A stretch of 8,529 nucleotides of DNA from Balneolaceae bacterium. GTDB lineage: Bacteria; Bacteroidota; Rhodothermia; Balneolales; Balneolaceae. The stretch lies in NCBI GenBank assembly GCA_007117235.1, contig SKGY01000057.1, forward strand, positions 1 through 8,529. Reading direction: 5' to 3'. Position numbers and translations under genes: made by a program. Below are positions 1 to 7,430 of the stretch, one piece after another (positions within the stretch are counted from its first letter, which is position 1; each line of letters begins with the position of its first letter). The notes under the pieces are model-generated. The model saw only the letters and a list, made by a program, of their open reading frames with translations. It had not been told where the DNA came from and searched no databases.

Positions 1-1061
1 ATTGATATAATTAAACCAATGATTGCATAACTCAGGTCTTTGGCAATCAATCCAAACGAATGTTTTAACGATCGGTTGCCCGATCTATTACTGCGAATAC
101 TGATGGCAATCTCCCTGCCTGCGAGTAATCCGATAAACACCCAGGTAGTACTCATGGGAATGACACTAACAGATTTAAAGTACCACAATATCAATGCATA
201 TACACCATCAATGAGGGTTGCAGCCCGGACATCTGTAACGTCAGACTTTTCAGTTACAATGCGCTGAATCTTATCACCTCTCAGGTAGAATAGTACACCG
301 AGACTAAGAAATACAAAACCGGAGAATAGTATAAACGAATTTACACCAAGTGAACGCGGTAGATATACCGCAATATTAGCAGCATCCTGCATAAGCCAGA
401 TAGCCCACAAACAACCGCTAATCACCCATTGGGCAGGCCTCCATATTGGATGAGCTTCTCCTTTCACCCATTTTTCAATCAAACCGTTTAGAATAAACCA
501 TACAATAATCGCTACTGTAAATGCCACGAAATACCCCGAAATGCTTTTTTGAAGAACCTCTCCAATACCTCCCGGATCGGTAGCAAAAGCACTAAGAAGC
601 AGAAATGTTGTTGACACCGGCATCCGCAGCCTTGTCAGTATCAATAAAAATAACGGCGCTGCTACCTGCAGATAAACGAATTGATTTGGCGCTGTATCAA
701 ACCCTCTGGATGTCAGACGTTGGTAGGTAACATCACCATCATACACATACCAGCTATAGGTGACAGTACACAAGAATATTCCACCTATGAAAAGCCATAG
801 TACCCACCATTTTCGATCAGAGTTTGAAGCAAGAAATGTACCGATTGTCTGAATACTGTCGTTCGCAATTGCTGAGTATGCGGCGAAGAAAAAACCTATC
901 CACATAGCAATACCCGGTGTTCGGTATGTGAATGCAGCTACAATGAAAAATAGTCCCATCATCAACAGAAATCTTCTCTCACTTCTCAGAGAATCAATCC
1001 AATGCTGAGGAACCATTTGCAGCAGAATATTTGATCTTTTTGAGTTACTCTTTTTCGGCAT
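1..1061 (-). CDS. Diverged PiT-like (phosphate permease family) membrane protein, C-terminus cut by window edge
   Basis: This frame is open from an ATG at 1061 to the left edge (353 codons, no stop), so the C-terminus is missing. An in-frame TGA at 1077-1079 makes this ATG the first possible one. After a basic start (MPKKSNSKR) come many hydrophobic segments, roughly residues 31-45, 50-64, 86-103, 128-143, 149-160, 175-193, 210-224, 241-260, 284-296, 300-318 and 336 onward. Two half-motifs repeat: IANDSIQTIGT (65-75) with MPVSTT (147-152), and QDAANI (225-230) with IPMSTT (301-306). PiT-family permeases (Pfam PHO4) carry the same pairing, GAND-x-x-NA-x-GT plus P-[VI]-STTH, in two inverted halves. 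I infer an inner-membrane anion permease of the PiT superfamily. The His usually following STT is Phe or Trp here, and the second ND is QD, so phosphate as substrate is uncertain. It is divergent from the glutamate dehydrogenase gene. No Shine-Dalgarno sequence is seen. Confidence 0.72.
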   Translation of the reverse strand, partial: MPKKSNSKRSNILLQMVPQHWIDSLRSERRFLLMMGLFFIVAAFTYRTPGIAMWIGFFFAAYSAIANDSIQTIGTFLASNSDRKWWVLWLFIGGIFLCTVTYSWYVYDGDVTYQRLTSRGFDTAPNQFVYLQVAAPLFLLILTRLRMPVSTTFLLLSAFATDPGGIGEVLQKSISGYFVAFTVAIIVWFILNGLIEKWVKGEAHPIWRPAQWVISGCLWAIWLMQDAANIAVYLPRSLGVNSFILFSGFVFLSLGVLFYLRGDKIQRIVTEKSDVTDVRAATLIDGVYALILWYFKSVSVIPMSTTWVFIGLLAGREIAISIRSNRSGNRSLKHSFGLIAKDLSYAIIGLIIS

Positions 1062-1091
1062 TTCGGGAACAGGGGTTCAAATCTATATCGA

Positions 1092-1099
1092 CAAACGTA
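1092..1099 (-). promoter_or_regulatory. Candidate -7 element for the PiT-like gene
   Basis: Read on the minus strand this is TACGTTTG, an exact match to the Bacteroidetes sigma -7 consensus TAnnTTTG. It ends 30 bases before the ATG at 1061, a sensible leader length. A TATAAT hexamer also sits just upstream (1101-1106, minus strand), so a sigma-70-like -10 is an alternative. No good -33 TTTG or -35 TTGACA is found at the expected spacing, so the call rests on the -7 element and its location only. Confidence 0.4.
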
Positions 1100-1183
1100 G
1101 ATTATACGAACCGTGTATTAACCTAATATTATCCCGTTGACAACGCTGCCAAAAAAAGAGTTTTTCCTTGTAGAAAAAGCCTG

Positions 1184-1191
1184 TATTTTTC
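1184..1191 (+). promoter_or_regulatory. Candidate -7 element for the glutamate dehydrogenase gene
   Basis: TATTTTTC matches the Bacteroidetes -7 consensus TAnnTTTG at five of six fixed positions. A T-run at 1161-1165, about 18 bases upstream, could stand in for the -33 TTTG. The element ends one base before the ATG at 1193, so a transcript from it would start inside or after that ATG. It would leave roughly 50 bases of leader before the ATG at 1253. The match is AT-rich and could be chance. Confidence 0.25.
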
Positions 1192-1252
1192 GATGATACC
1201 GATTAAAAAATATTCACAAGAAATAGTTCATCGATCTACCATAACAAACTGT

Positions 1253-2560
1253 ATGTCTTCAAATAAACCCATTTACTCACCTAACTACTACAAGGAACCC
1301 GGGCCAAAATTAGATAAGGAATCTCCATTTGAATCGATGATGGAAAGGTTTCGCTTTGCGGCCGAAATACTTAAGCTGGATGAAGGCATGTTCGAGTACC
1401 TCGCCAACCCTGTTAAACAGGTTATTGTTTCAATTCCGGTAGTTATGGACAACGGATCTATTAAGGTATTTGAAGGTTATCGCGTAATTCACGATAACGT
1501 GTTAGGCCCTTCCAAAGGTGGTATAAGATATTCTCCGGATGTGAACATTGATGAGGTTAAAGCTTTAGCCTCATGGATGACATGGAAGTGTGCTGTTGTA
1601 AACGTACCGTTTGGAGGAGCTAAAGGTGGTGTTAGATGTAACCCTAAAGAGTTATCCATAGGTGAGTTAGAGCGATTAACCAGGCGATATACTGCTAATC
1701 TGCTCGAAATATTTGGCCCGGACAGAGATATCCCGGCACCTGACATGAACACCAACGAGCAGGTAATGGCTTGGATCATGGATACCTACAGTATGCGATC
1801 TCAAAAAACTGAGACCGCAGTTGTAACCGGGAAACCAATTATTCTTGGCGGCTCACAAGGAAGAAAAGAAGCTACAGGACGTGGTGTGGTAACATGTACT
1901 CTTGCAGGATTAAACAAAATCGGCCTCATGCCAAATAAGTCAACTGTTGTTGTGCAGGGCTTTGGTAATGTAGGATCTGTATCTGCAGAGTTGATGTATG
2001 AGCAGGGAGCCAAGGTTATTGCTGTGAGTGATATTTCAGGAGGATACCTCAACAAAGAGGGTTTAAATATTCCGGAAATGATTCAATATTCTAAAGAGAA
2101 TAATAATTCTCTTGAAGGATATCCTGATGCTGAAAAAATCAGCAATGATGATCTTTTAGAACTAGAGTGTGATGTGTTGATACCGGCTGCGAAAGAAGAT
2201 CAGATTGGTAAGCATAATGCCCACAAGATTAAGGCAAAGATAATTTCTGAGGGCGCAAATGGGCCGGTTACTGCAAATGCAGATTCCATCTTAGATCAAA
2301 AGGGAATCATGGTTATACCTGATATTCTTGCAAATGCCGGTGGTGTAACTGTATCTTACTTTGAATGGGTTCAGGATAGACAAGGATATTTTTGGACAGA
2401 AGAACGTGTGAATCGTCGTTTAAACAGAATGATGAGAAGTGCATTTGACAACCTTTACAATGTTAGCGAAGAGTATAACATTACATTACGACAGGCTGCA
2501 TATGTGTATGCCATCAACAAGGTTGCAACAACATTGAAGATGCGCGGTATTTACGCATAA
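1253..2560 (+). CDS. gdhA: Glutamate dehydrogenase (Glu/Leu/Phe/Val dehydrogenase family)
   Basis: Cytoplasmic enzyme for the reversible NAD(P)-dependent conversion of glutamate to 2-oxoglutarate and ammonium. The frame is open from an ATG at 1193. I prefer the ATG at 1253 (435 aa, normal family length) because the first 20 codons look unlike the family and a possible promoter overlaps 1193. Neither start has a Shine-Dalgarno sequence. Numbering from the 1193 ATG, the catalytic N-domain shows K108 (GPSKGGIR), K132 (MTWKCAV), K144 in VPFGGAKGGV and D184 in PAPDMNT. These match the substrate-binding and catalytic K89, K113, K125 and D165 of Clostridium symbiosum GDH. The Rossmann domain has VVVQGFGNVGS (252-262), then EGANGP (353-358) and PDILANAGG (376-384). 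S388 (VSYFEW) matches S380, which contacts the glutamate side-chain carboxylate, so glutamate is favoured over leucine. NAD versus NADP preference cannot be decided. It is complete, with a HATPase gene 24 bp downstream. Confidence 0.93.
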   Translation: MSSNKPIYSPNYYKEPGPKLDKESPFESMMERFRFAAEILKLDEGMFEYLANPVKQVIVSIPVVMDNGSIKVFEGYRVIHDNVLGPSKGGIRYSPDVNIDEVKALASWMTWKCAVVNVPFGGAKGGVRCNPKELSIGELERLTRRYTANLLEIFGPDRDIPAPDMNTNEQVMAWIMDTYSMRSQKTETAVVTGKPIILGGSQGRKEATGRGVVTCTLAGLNKIGLMPNKSTVVVQGFGNVGSVSAELMYEQGAKVIAVSDISGGYLNKEGLNIPEMIQYSKENNNSLEGYPDAEKISNDDLLELECDVLIPAAKEDQIGKHNAHKIKAKIISEGANGPVTANADSILDQKGIMVIPDILANAGGVTVSYFEWVQDRQGYFWTEERVNRRLNRMMRSAFDNLYNVSEEYNITLRQAAYVYAINKVATTLKMRGIYA

Positions 2561-2584
2561 ACTAACTCTTAAAGCAGCGACTAA

Positions 2585-2992
2585 ATGTCGAATTTAAAAT
2601 TCCGGCTCAAGCTAAAATCCACTTTTAAAGAGTCGGAAAAGGTGCCCGATTTTGTAGCAAATTTACAGTCTAAAGCTTCACTCACCGAAGATGAGACATC
2701 AACCCTGATGCTTTTGGTTAGTGAAGCCGTAACTAACGCAATTGAGCATGGCAACAAGCTGGATCCTTCAAAAGAAGTAGATGTTGAAATCATCATCGCT
2801 GAGAAGAAGATCGAAACAATTGTAAAAGATCAGGGAGAGGGATTTAATCCTGAGGAAACCGACGATCCCCTTCAGGAAGAAAATTTACTTAATGCCAGAG
2901 GACGGGGAGTCTTTCTTATCAAAGAGATATCTGATGACGTGACTTATCTGGATGGCGGGCGAACGGTAAAATTCCAAATTAACAGAAATTAA
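2585..2992 (+). CDS. RsbW/SpoIIAB-like ATP-binding protein (anti-sigma factor or Ser/Thr kinase)
   Basis: A 135-aa single-domain GHKL/HATPase_c_2 protein, typical in length for the RsbW/SpoIIAB group. Visible nucleotide-binding boxes are the N box SEAVTNAIEHGN (E47, N51, H55), the G1 box KDQGEGF (D82, G84, G86) and the G2 box ARGRGVFLIK (G106, G108). It ends in a short strand, RTVKFQIN. Relatives bind a sigma factor and are released by phosphorylating a STAS anti-anti-sigma protein. No sigma or STAS gene lies in this window, so the partner is unknown and a general regulatory ATPase role is the safe call. A TAA lies immediately upstream of the ATG (2582-2584), so the start is fixed; there is no Shine-Dalgarno sequence. 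It follows the glutamate dehydrogenase gene by 24 bp with no terminator between, so the two are probably co-transcribed. Its stop codon interlocks with that of the opposing outer-membrane factor gene. Confidence 0.85.
   Translation: MSNLKFRLKLKSTFKESEKVPDFVANLQSKASLTEDETSTLMLLVSEAVTNAIEHGNKLDPSKEVDVEIIIAEKKIETIVKDQGEGFNPEETDDPLQEENLLNARGRGVFLIKEISDDVTYLDGGRTVKFQINRN
2989..2992. other. Interlocked convergent stop codons (TTAA)
   Basis: The palindrome TTAA supplies both stops. The plus-strand HATPase gene ends with TAA at 2990-2992. The minus-strand outer-membrane factor gene ends with TAA read from 2991 to 2989. There is no intergenic space, so any terminator for either transcript must lie inside the opposing coding region. 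I saw no GC-rich hairpin with a T-run there. Confidence 0.95.
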
Positions 2993-4326
2993 CTGCCTGA
3001 TATTAGCTGTTCCAACTCACCACTCAGTCTTCTTAATTCGGCCTCAGCAATCTTTGCATCAAACTTTGCGCTAATCAATCTATTCTCAGCTGCAATAAAT
3101 GTTCGCTGAGCTTCCCTGAATTCAAGTGAACTGATCGACCCCAATCTGAATCTTTCGAGAGCGATATCCAGCGTCTCTTCAGCGTTCTCCAGGTTTTGCT
3201 CTTCCAGATCAACCAACTCCAGGCTGTTTTGATATGCTCTGAATGTGGCCAAAAAGTCTGCCTCTAATCTAAGTTGTCGTGACTCCAGGGTAAGCTCTGC
3301 ATTCTTTCGATTGATTCTGGCATTTTGAACCCGCCGATTCGTATCAAATCCGTTGAAGATATTTACCCGAGCTGTAATTCCGACTGAAAATCCCGTTGTT
3401 TCATTAAATCTAAAGAATCCACCATCATTCTGATTACTTGAATAGTTGTAGCCTGATGTTAATGAGATTTCCGGAAATCGTTCCCCCCTCAATTCCCTCA
3501 GTTCAACTCTGGCAATGTCTTGTTGCATTCTTGCAAGTGATAACTCAGCATTATCTGCCATCAGCTTCTGATAGAGTTCATCCCTGATCAGTAGCCGGTT
3601 CACCTCTATATCTCGTGTTACAGAAAACTCAGTTTCCGGATTTCGTGACAATAATTCGTTAAGTCTGATTCGCGCTTCAGTAAGAAAATTTTCTTCCCTC
3701 AATAACAACGCCCTGTCTGCATTCAGGTCTGACCAGGCTTGCAAAAGATCATATTCAGAACCTGAACCAACATCCACTTTAGCTTCTTCAATCTCTATCC
3801 GTTCCTGAGATACATCAATATTATTTTGCAGTGCATTGATCTGCTCAGAAATACGAATCAGATTGAAGTAGGCAAGCGAAATTTCGAATACAAGATTTTC
3901 CATATCAAACCGAAGTTCTTCATCGCGTACTTCCTTGATTTTTCCAAGCCGATCATAGGAAGCAAACATTCTAAGGCCATCAAAAAGAGTCCAGTTCAGA
4001 TTAATAGCCGCATTTGTTGCGGTACTTCTTGCTCCTGTATTTGTTTGCGAATTACCATCTGCTGATTCAAACTCACTATCTTCAATACTCTCTCTTCTCG
4101 AGGCAGTTAAATCAAGTGACGGTAAGAACCCGGCGTTCCCTAATGAGTAGTTGTTATCTGCGATTTCCAGAAAGTTCCTCGAAATTTGCAAACTGTAATT
4201 GTTTTCAAGGCCTATTTCCACTGCTTCTTCGAGAGTCAGCAAGTTTTGAGCATCAGCTTGGTTTGAAGTGCAAAAAAATAGTGTTGTTGTGAGAAACAGG
4301 AGTGAGAAGTTGCGAAGGTTTATCAT
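2989..4326 (-). CDS. TolC-like outer-membrane efflux protein
   Basis: A 445-aa outer-membrane factor, the exit duct of the RND system encoded just upstream. The N-terminus is a signal peptide: basic MINLRN, a hydrophobic core to about residue 19, then likely cleavage after ADA (24-26). Phe residues before C19 argue against a lipobox, so a lipoprotein is unlikely. The mature part shows the two OEP repeats (Pfam OEP) expected of a TolC fold. Matching pairs are FLPSLDL (67-73) with RFPEISL (283-289), NWTLFDGLR (111-119) with RVNIFNGFD (320-328), and VGSGSEYDLLQA (186-197) with LGSISSLEFREA (395-406). The long Glu/Arg/Leu-rich helical stretches form the periplasmic barrel. The length is normal and both repeats are complete. 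It is the last gene of the efflux operon: its ATG overlaps the pump stop codon by 4 bases and no separate ribosome-binding site is evident. Substrate cannot be inferred. Confidence 0.92.
   Translation of the reverse strand: MINLRNFSLLFLTTTLFFCTSNQADAQNLLTLEEAVEIGLENNYSLQISRNFLEIADNNYSLGNAGFLPSLDLTASRRESIEDSEFESADGNSQTNTGARSTATNAAINLNWTLFDGLRMFASYDRLGKIKEVRDEELRFDMENLVFEISLAYFNLIRISEQINALQNNIDVSQERIEIEEAKVDVGSGSEYDLLQAWSDLNADRALLLREENFLTEARIRLNELLSRNPETEFSVTRDIEVNRLLIRDELYQKLMADNAELSLARMQQDIARVELRELRGERFPEISLTSGYNYSSNQNDGGFFRFNETTGFSVGITARVNIFNGFDTNRRVQNARINRKNAELTLESRQLRLEADFLATFRAYQNSLELVDLEEQNLENAEETLDIALERFRLGSISSLEFREAQRTFIAAENRLISAKFDAKIAEAELRRLSGELEQLISGS
4323..4326 (-). other. ATGA stop/start overlap between pump and outer-membrane factor genes
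   Basis: On the minus strand the bases ATGA hold the start codon of the outer-membrane factor (4326-4324) and the TGA stop of the pump (4325-4323). No Shine-Dalgarno-like purine run is visible just upstream, which suggests translation by termination-reinitiation. Confidence 0.9.
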
Positions 4327-7300
4327 ACAGAAGCAGGTTCTAGATCTTTTTCATATTCCTTGGCTTTCTCAACTGTTTTTAGTTTTTCGCTCTTATCTGA
4401 GGCAAAATAGCTGTAGATAGCAGGAATTACATAAAGCGTTAAAAAGCTACCAATCAACAATCCACCAATTACGGCAATACCCATCGAGGTACGGCTTTCT
4501 GCCCCGGCGCCTAAGGCGAGAGCTATAGGCAGAATTCCCAAAATTGTTGAAATAGAAGTCATCAATATAGGCCTGAATCGAACAGCGGCGGCATCCATAA
4601 TTGATTCCATTACGTTAAGACCCTGCGCTTGTCTCTGGTTCGCAAACTCAACGATCAATATTCCGTTTTTAGCAATCAAACCAATCAGCATGATTGCACC
4701 AATCTGACTAAAAATGTTCAGAGTTTGATCAAAGTACCAAAGTGAGACAAGCGTCCCCAAAATGGCAAGTGGCACTGTAAATAAGATTATGAAAGGATCT
4801 CTAAAGCTTTCAAACTGTGCAGCAAGTACCAGATAAATAAGAATTAATGCGAGCACAAAAATGAAGGCTAAACTTGCAGCGCTTTCCGCAAAATCGCGAG
4901 AAGGACCTGCTAAATCTGTGACAATAGTCTCGGGTAGTATTTCATCTGCAATGCCCCTCATGGCATCTATTCCATCCCCAATTGTATATCCCGGGGCTAA
5001 CCCTGCTGATATGGTGGCTGAGTTAAACCGATTGAACCGAAACAGTTGTGGAGGTGCGCTTGTTTCAGAAAGTGAGACCAGATTATCCATTTGAATAAGC
5101 TCATTACGATTGTTTCGCACGTATATCGTTCTTAGATCAACAGGTTCATTTCTGAACTGGCGCTCCAACTGGCCGATTACTTCATATTGTTTACCGTCCA
5201 TTATGAAAAACCCAAACCTGTTACCCGAAAGTGAAAGTTGAAGTGTTTGAGCAATATCTCTAACAGAAACACCAAGGGTTCTAGCGCGATTACGATCGAT
5301 TTCTACCTGTAATTCGGGCTGATTGAATTTAAGGTTAACATCAGCAAATGAGAATGCATCGTGGTTGTTGGCCGCAGTTAAAAAGTCCGGTATTACCTCC
5401 TCCAACTGCTCCAAATTTTGTGCCTGAAGAACAAATTGAACCGGTAATCCCTGTCGCCTACCCCCTATAGATTGTGGTTGCGAGACAAAAGTTTGAGCAC
5501 CACTTAATCCATTTAAAATTTCTGTGAGATGATCTGCAATCTCCTGCTGGGATCTGTCTCTCTCACTTTTATCAACAAGTGTGAGAAACCCAAATGCCGA
5601 ATTAACTGATCCCGCGGCACCAAACCCTGGGGATGTAACTGTATTCATAGCAAACAGTTCAGGTACTTCATCCTGAATAACTGCTATCATTCGATCTACA
5701 TAATTATCCATGTATTCAAATGAAGCCCCCTCCGGTGCTGTAGCTGAAACCCTCATCTGGCCTCGATCCTCAAGAGGTGCCAGCTCTTGTGGTAGATTCA
5801 CAAACAGCAGGGAGATAAGTCCCGCAGCTGCTGCTAAAATGACAAAAGCCATCCAGCGTACTTTCATAAATGATTCGAGCGAAGACTTATATGTATTATT
5901 CAGCCATACAAAGAATGGTTCAGTCGCCAGATAAAATCGATTCTTTTCTGCTCCCTTTGATAAAATTTTTGTAGCCAGCATTGGGGTAAGAGTGAGGGCT
6001 ACGAAAGATGAAATAATAACCGCCCCGGCAATTACAACACCGAACTCTCTGAAAAGCCTACCTGTGGTTCCACCCAAAAACAGAATTGGCATAAATACGG
6101 ATACAAGCGCAAGAGATGTAGCAACCACCGCAAAGAATATCTCTTTAGCTCCAAGAATTCCTGCCTCAATTGTATTGAGACCTTTTTCCATCTTGGCATA
6201 AATATTTTCAAGTACTACAATTGCATCATCAACAACCAATCCGATCGCCAACACGATCGCTAACATTGTGAGTACATTGATAGAAAAGCCCGCTATATAC
6301 ATGATAAAGAAGGCTCCAATCAGCGCAATTGGAATTACGATAATCGGGATGAGGGTTGTTCGCCAATCTCTTAAGAATAGAAATATTACAGCAATAACAA
6401 GTGCTAAAGCAATGAATACAGTTTGTTGAACTTCGTTTACAGAATCCTGTATGTATTCCGTTGTGTTAAATCCTATCGCCAAATTGATATCCTCTGGCAG
6501 GTCACGTTCAATGCGGTCAAGCCGAACAAAAAACTCCTCTGCAATACTGAGCTGGTTTGACCCCGGCAGTGGAATTGCAACAACTCCCACCATTGGTACA
6601 CCGTCTCTTTTTAAAACAGTACGTTGGTTCTGCGCTCCCAGCTCAGCATAGCCAATGTCACCAAATCGAATTTTACGCCCATCGGTTTCACTGATAATCA
6701 GCTCATTGAACTCTTCAGGTGTTGTTAATCTACCCATGGTTCTAACTGACAATTCCGTAACCATTCCCTCAATTCGGCCTGAAGGTAACTCTACATTTTC
6801 TCTGGCTAGAGCTTGCTGTATATCAAGAGGAGTGAGTTGATAGGCGGCCAATTTTAACGGGTCCATCCATAAACGCATGGAGTATTGCTGAGAACCCCAG
6901 ATACGTATTTCACTAACACCGGGAATTGTTTGCAGCTGCTCTTTAAAGATATTCTCAGCAATCGCTGTGAGATCAAGTAGATTTCTCCTATCACTATTTA
7001 CGTTCAGAAATACAATAGGTGAGGAGTCTGCATCTGCCTTTGTCACGGTTGGAGGGTCAGCATCAGGCGGGAGGTTTCGCTGAGCTCTTGAAACCCTGTC
7101 ACGAACATCATTAGCGGCTGTCTCTAAATCTATTTCAAGGTCAAATTCTACTGTTATGGTACTTTGACCATCGCGACTTACTGATGTTAGTGTTCTGATA
7201 CCCGCAATTCCATTTACCGATTCTTCGAGTGGCTCGGTTATCTGTGACTCAATAACATCAGCATTGGCCCCAACATAACTTGTACTAACTGTAACAATCG

Positions 7301-7430
7301 GGGGGTCTACTGAAGGATACTCCCGAACACCTAAATAGAAGAAGGAGATTACACCAAACAGAACAATAACAATTGACATCACCGATGCCAAAACGGGTCT
7401 TCTGATACTTAATGATGAAATTCGGCTCAT
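4323..7430 (-). CDS. RND multidrug efflux pump, HAE-1/AcrB-like permease
   Basis: A 1035-aa proton-driven inner-membrane pump of normal family length. TM1 covers about residues 11-33. The first periplasmic porter/docking loop runs 34-336 and TM2-TM6 fall within 337-490. TM7 is near 525-545, the second periplasmic loop runs 550-850, and TM8-TM12 fall within 851-1008. Proton-relay residues are intact: D401 and D402 in GLVVDDAIVVLENI (AcrB D407/D408), K921 in GLIAKNGILIVEFA (AcrB K940) and Arg residues in RFRPILMTS (951-953). Other family hallmarks are the N-terminal SIRRPV, REYPSVDPP (36-44), GTTGRLFREF (454-463), TLTPML (480-485) and PGFG (601-604). The relay and the full double repeat place it in the hydrophobe/amphiphile efflux group rather than the heavy-metal or SecDF group. 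Specific substrates cannot be read from sequence. The ATG overlaps the adaptor stop (ATGA) and has an AAGAAG purine run about 12 bases upstream. The C-terminal tail (1010-1035) is short, charged and cytoplasmic. Confidence 0.96.
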   Translation of the reverse strand: MSRISSLSIRRPVLASVMSIVIVLFGVISFFYLGVREYPSVDPPIVTVSTSYVGANADVIESQITEPLEESVNGIAGIRTLTSVSRDGQSTITVEFDLEIDLETAANDVRDRVSRAQRNLPPDADPPTVTKADADSSPIVFLNVNSDRRNLLDLTAIAENIFKEQLQTIPGVSEIRIWGSQQYSMRLWMDPLKLAAYQLTPLDIQQALARENVELPSGRIEGMVTELSVRTMGRLTTPEEFNELIISETDGRKIRFGDIGYAELGAQNQRTVLKRDGVPMVGVVAIPLPGSNQLSIAEEFFVRLDRIERDLPEDINLAIGFNTTEYIQDSVNEVQQTVFIALALVIAVIFLFLRDWRTTLIPIIVIPIALIGAFFIMYIAGFSINVLTMLAIVLAIGLVVDDAIVVLENIYAKMEKGLNTIEAGILGAKEIFFAVVATSLALVSVFMPILFLGGTTGRLFREFGVVIAGAVIISSFVALTLTPMLATKILSKGAEKNRFYLATEPFFVWLNNTYKSSLESFMKVRWMAFVILAAAAGLISLLFVNLPQELAPLEDRGQMRVSATAPEGASFEYMDNYVDRMIAVIQDEVPELFAMNTVTSPGFGAAGSVNSAFGFLTLVDKSERDRSQQEIADHLTEILNGLSGAQTFVSQPQSIGGRRQGLPVQFVLQAQNLEQLEEVIPDFLTAANNHDAFSFADVNLKFNQPELQVEIDRNRARTLGVSVRDIAQTLQLSLSGNRFGFFIMDGKQYEVIGQLERQFRNEPVDLRTIYVRNNRNELIQMDNLVSLSETSAPPQLFRFNRFNSATISAGLAPGYTIGDGIDAMRGIADEILPETIVTDLAGPSRDFAESAASLAFIFVLALILIYLVLAAQFESFRDPFIILFTVPLAILGTLVSLWYFDQTLNIFSQIGAIMLIGLIAKNGILIVEFANQRQAQGLNVMESIMDAAAVRFRPILMTSISTILGILPIALALGAGAESRTSMGIAVIGGLLIGSFLTLYVIPAIYSYFASDKSEKLKTVEKAKEYEKDLEPASV
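7427..7430 (-). other. ATGA stop/start overlap between adaptor and pump genes
   Basis: On the minus strand ATGA holds the pump start codon (7430-7428) and the adaptor TGA stop (7429-7427). An AAGAAG purine run inside the adaptor's last codons lies about 12 bases upstream and may act as a ribosome-binding site. The arrangement implies coupled translation of adaptor and pump. Confidence 0.9.

Larger units (their letters stand above)
1062..1252. other. Divergent intergenic region
   Basis: This stretch separates the leftward PiT-like gene from the rightward glutamate dehydrogenase gene and must hold the promoters of both. It contains candidate -7 elements on each strand (1092-1099 minus, 1184-1191 plus), a TTGACA hexamer at 1137-1142 on the plus strand without a good -10 partner, and a weak inverted repeat TTTTTC/GAAAAA (1161-1166 and 1173-1178). 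If translation of the dehydrogenase instead begins at the ATG at 1193, the gap shrinks to 1062-1192. No small gene or RNA is apparent. Confidence 0.6.

Noticed and set aside
40..267. A 75-codon open frame on the plus strand near the left edge
   Set aside because: It lies wholly antisense to the PiT-like gene, whose minus-strand frame stays open for 353 codons with clear membrane-protein composition. The short frame shows no recognisable domain.
1137..1142. TTGACA as a sigma-70 -35 box for the dehydrogenase gene
   Set aside because: No TATAAT-like hexamer follows at 16-19 bases; that position reads as A/T runs without the pattern. A chance match is likely.
1161..1178. Inverted repeat TTTTTC/GAAAAA with a 6-base loop, as a terminator or operator
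   Set aside because: The stem is six pairs with only one G-C pair and sits in an A/T-rich stretch. It is too weak for an intrinsic terminator, and nothing suggests an operator.
1489..2055. Two minus-strand open frames (1489-1779 and 1801-2055)
   Set aside because: Both are shadows of the strongly supported glutamate dehydrogenase gene, with Pro/Ser/Thr-rich, low-complexity translations and no motif.
3826..4292. Plus-strand open frames opposite the TolC-like gene (3826-4065 and 4014-4292)
   Set aside because: They overlap each other and the well-supported outer-membrane factor gene, and encode no recognisable protein.
4861..6840. Several plus-strand open frames of 61-77 codons opposite the pump gene
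   Set aside because: They are antisense shadows of an intact, highly characteristic RND permease. Their translations are Ser/Pro/Ala-rich with no motifs.
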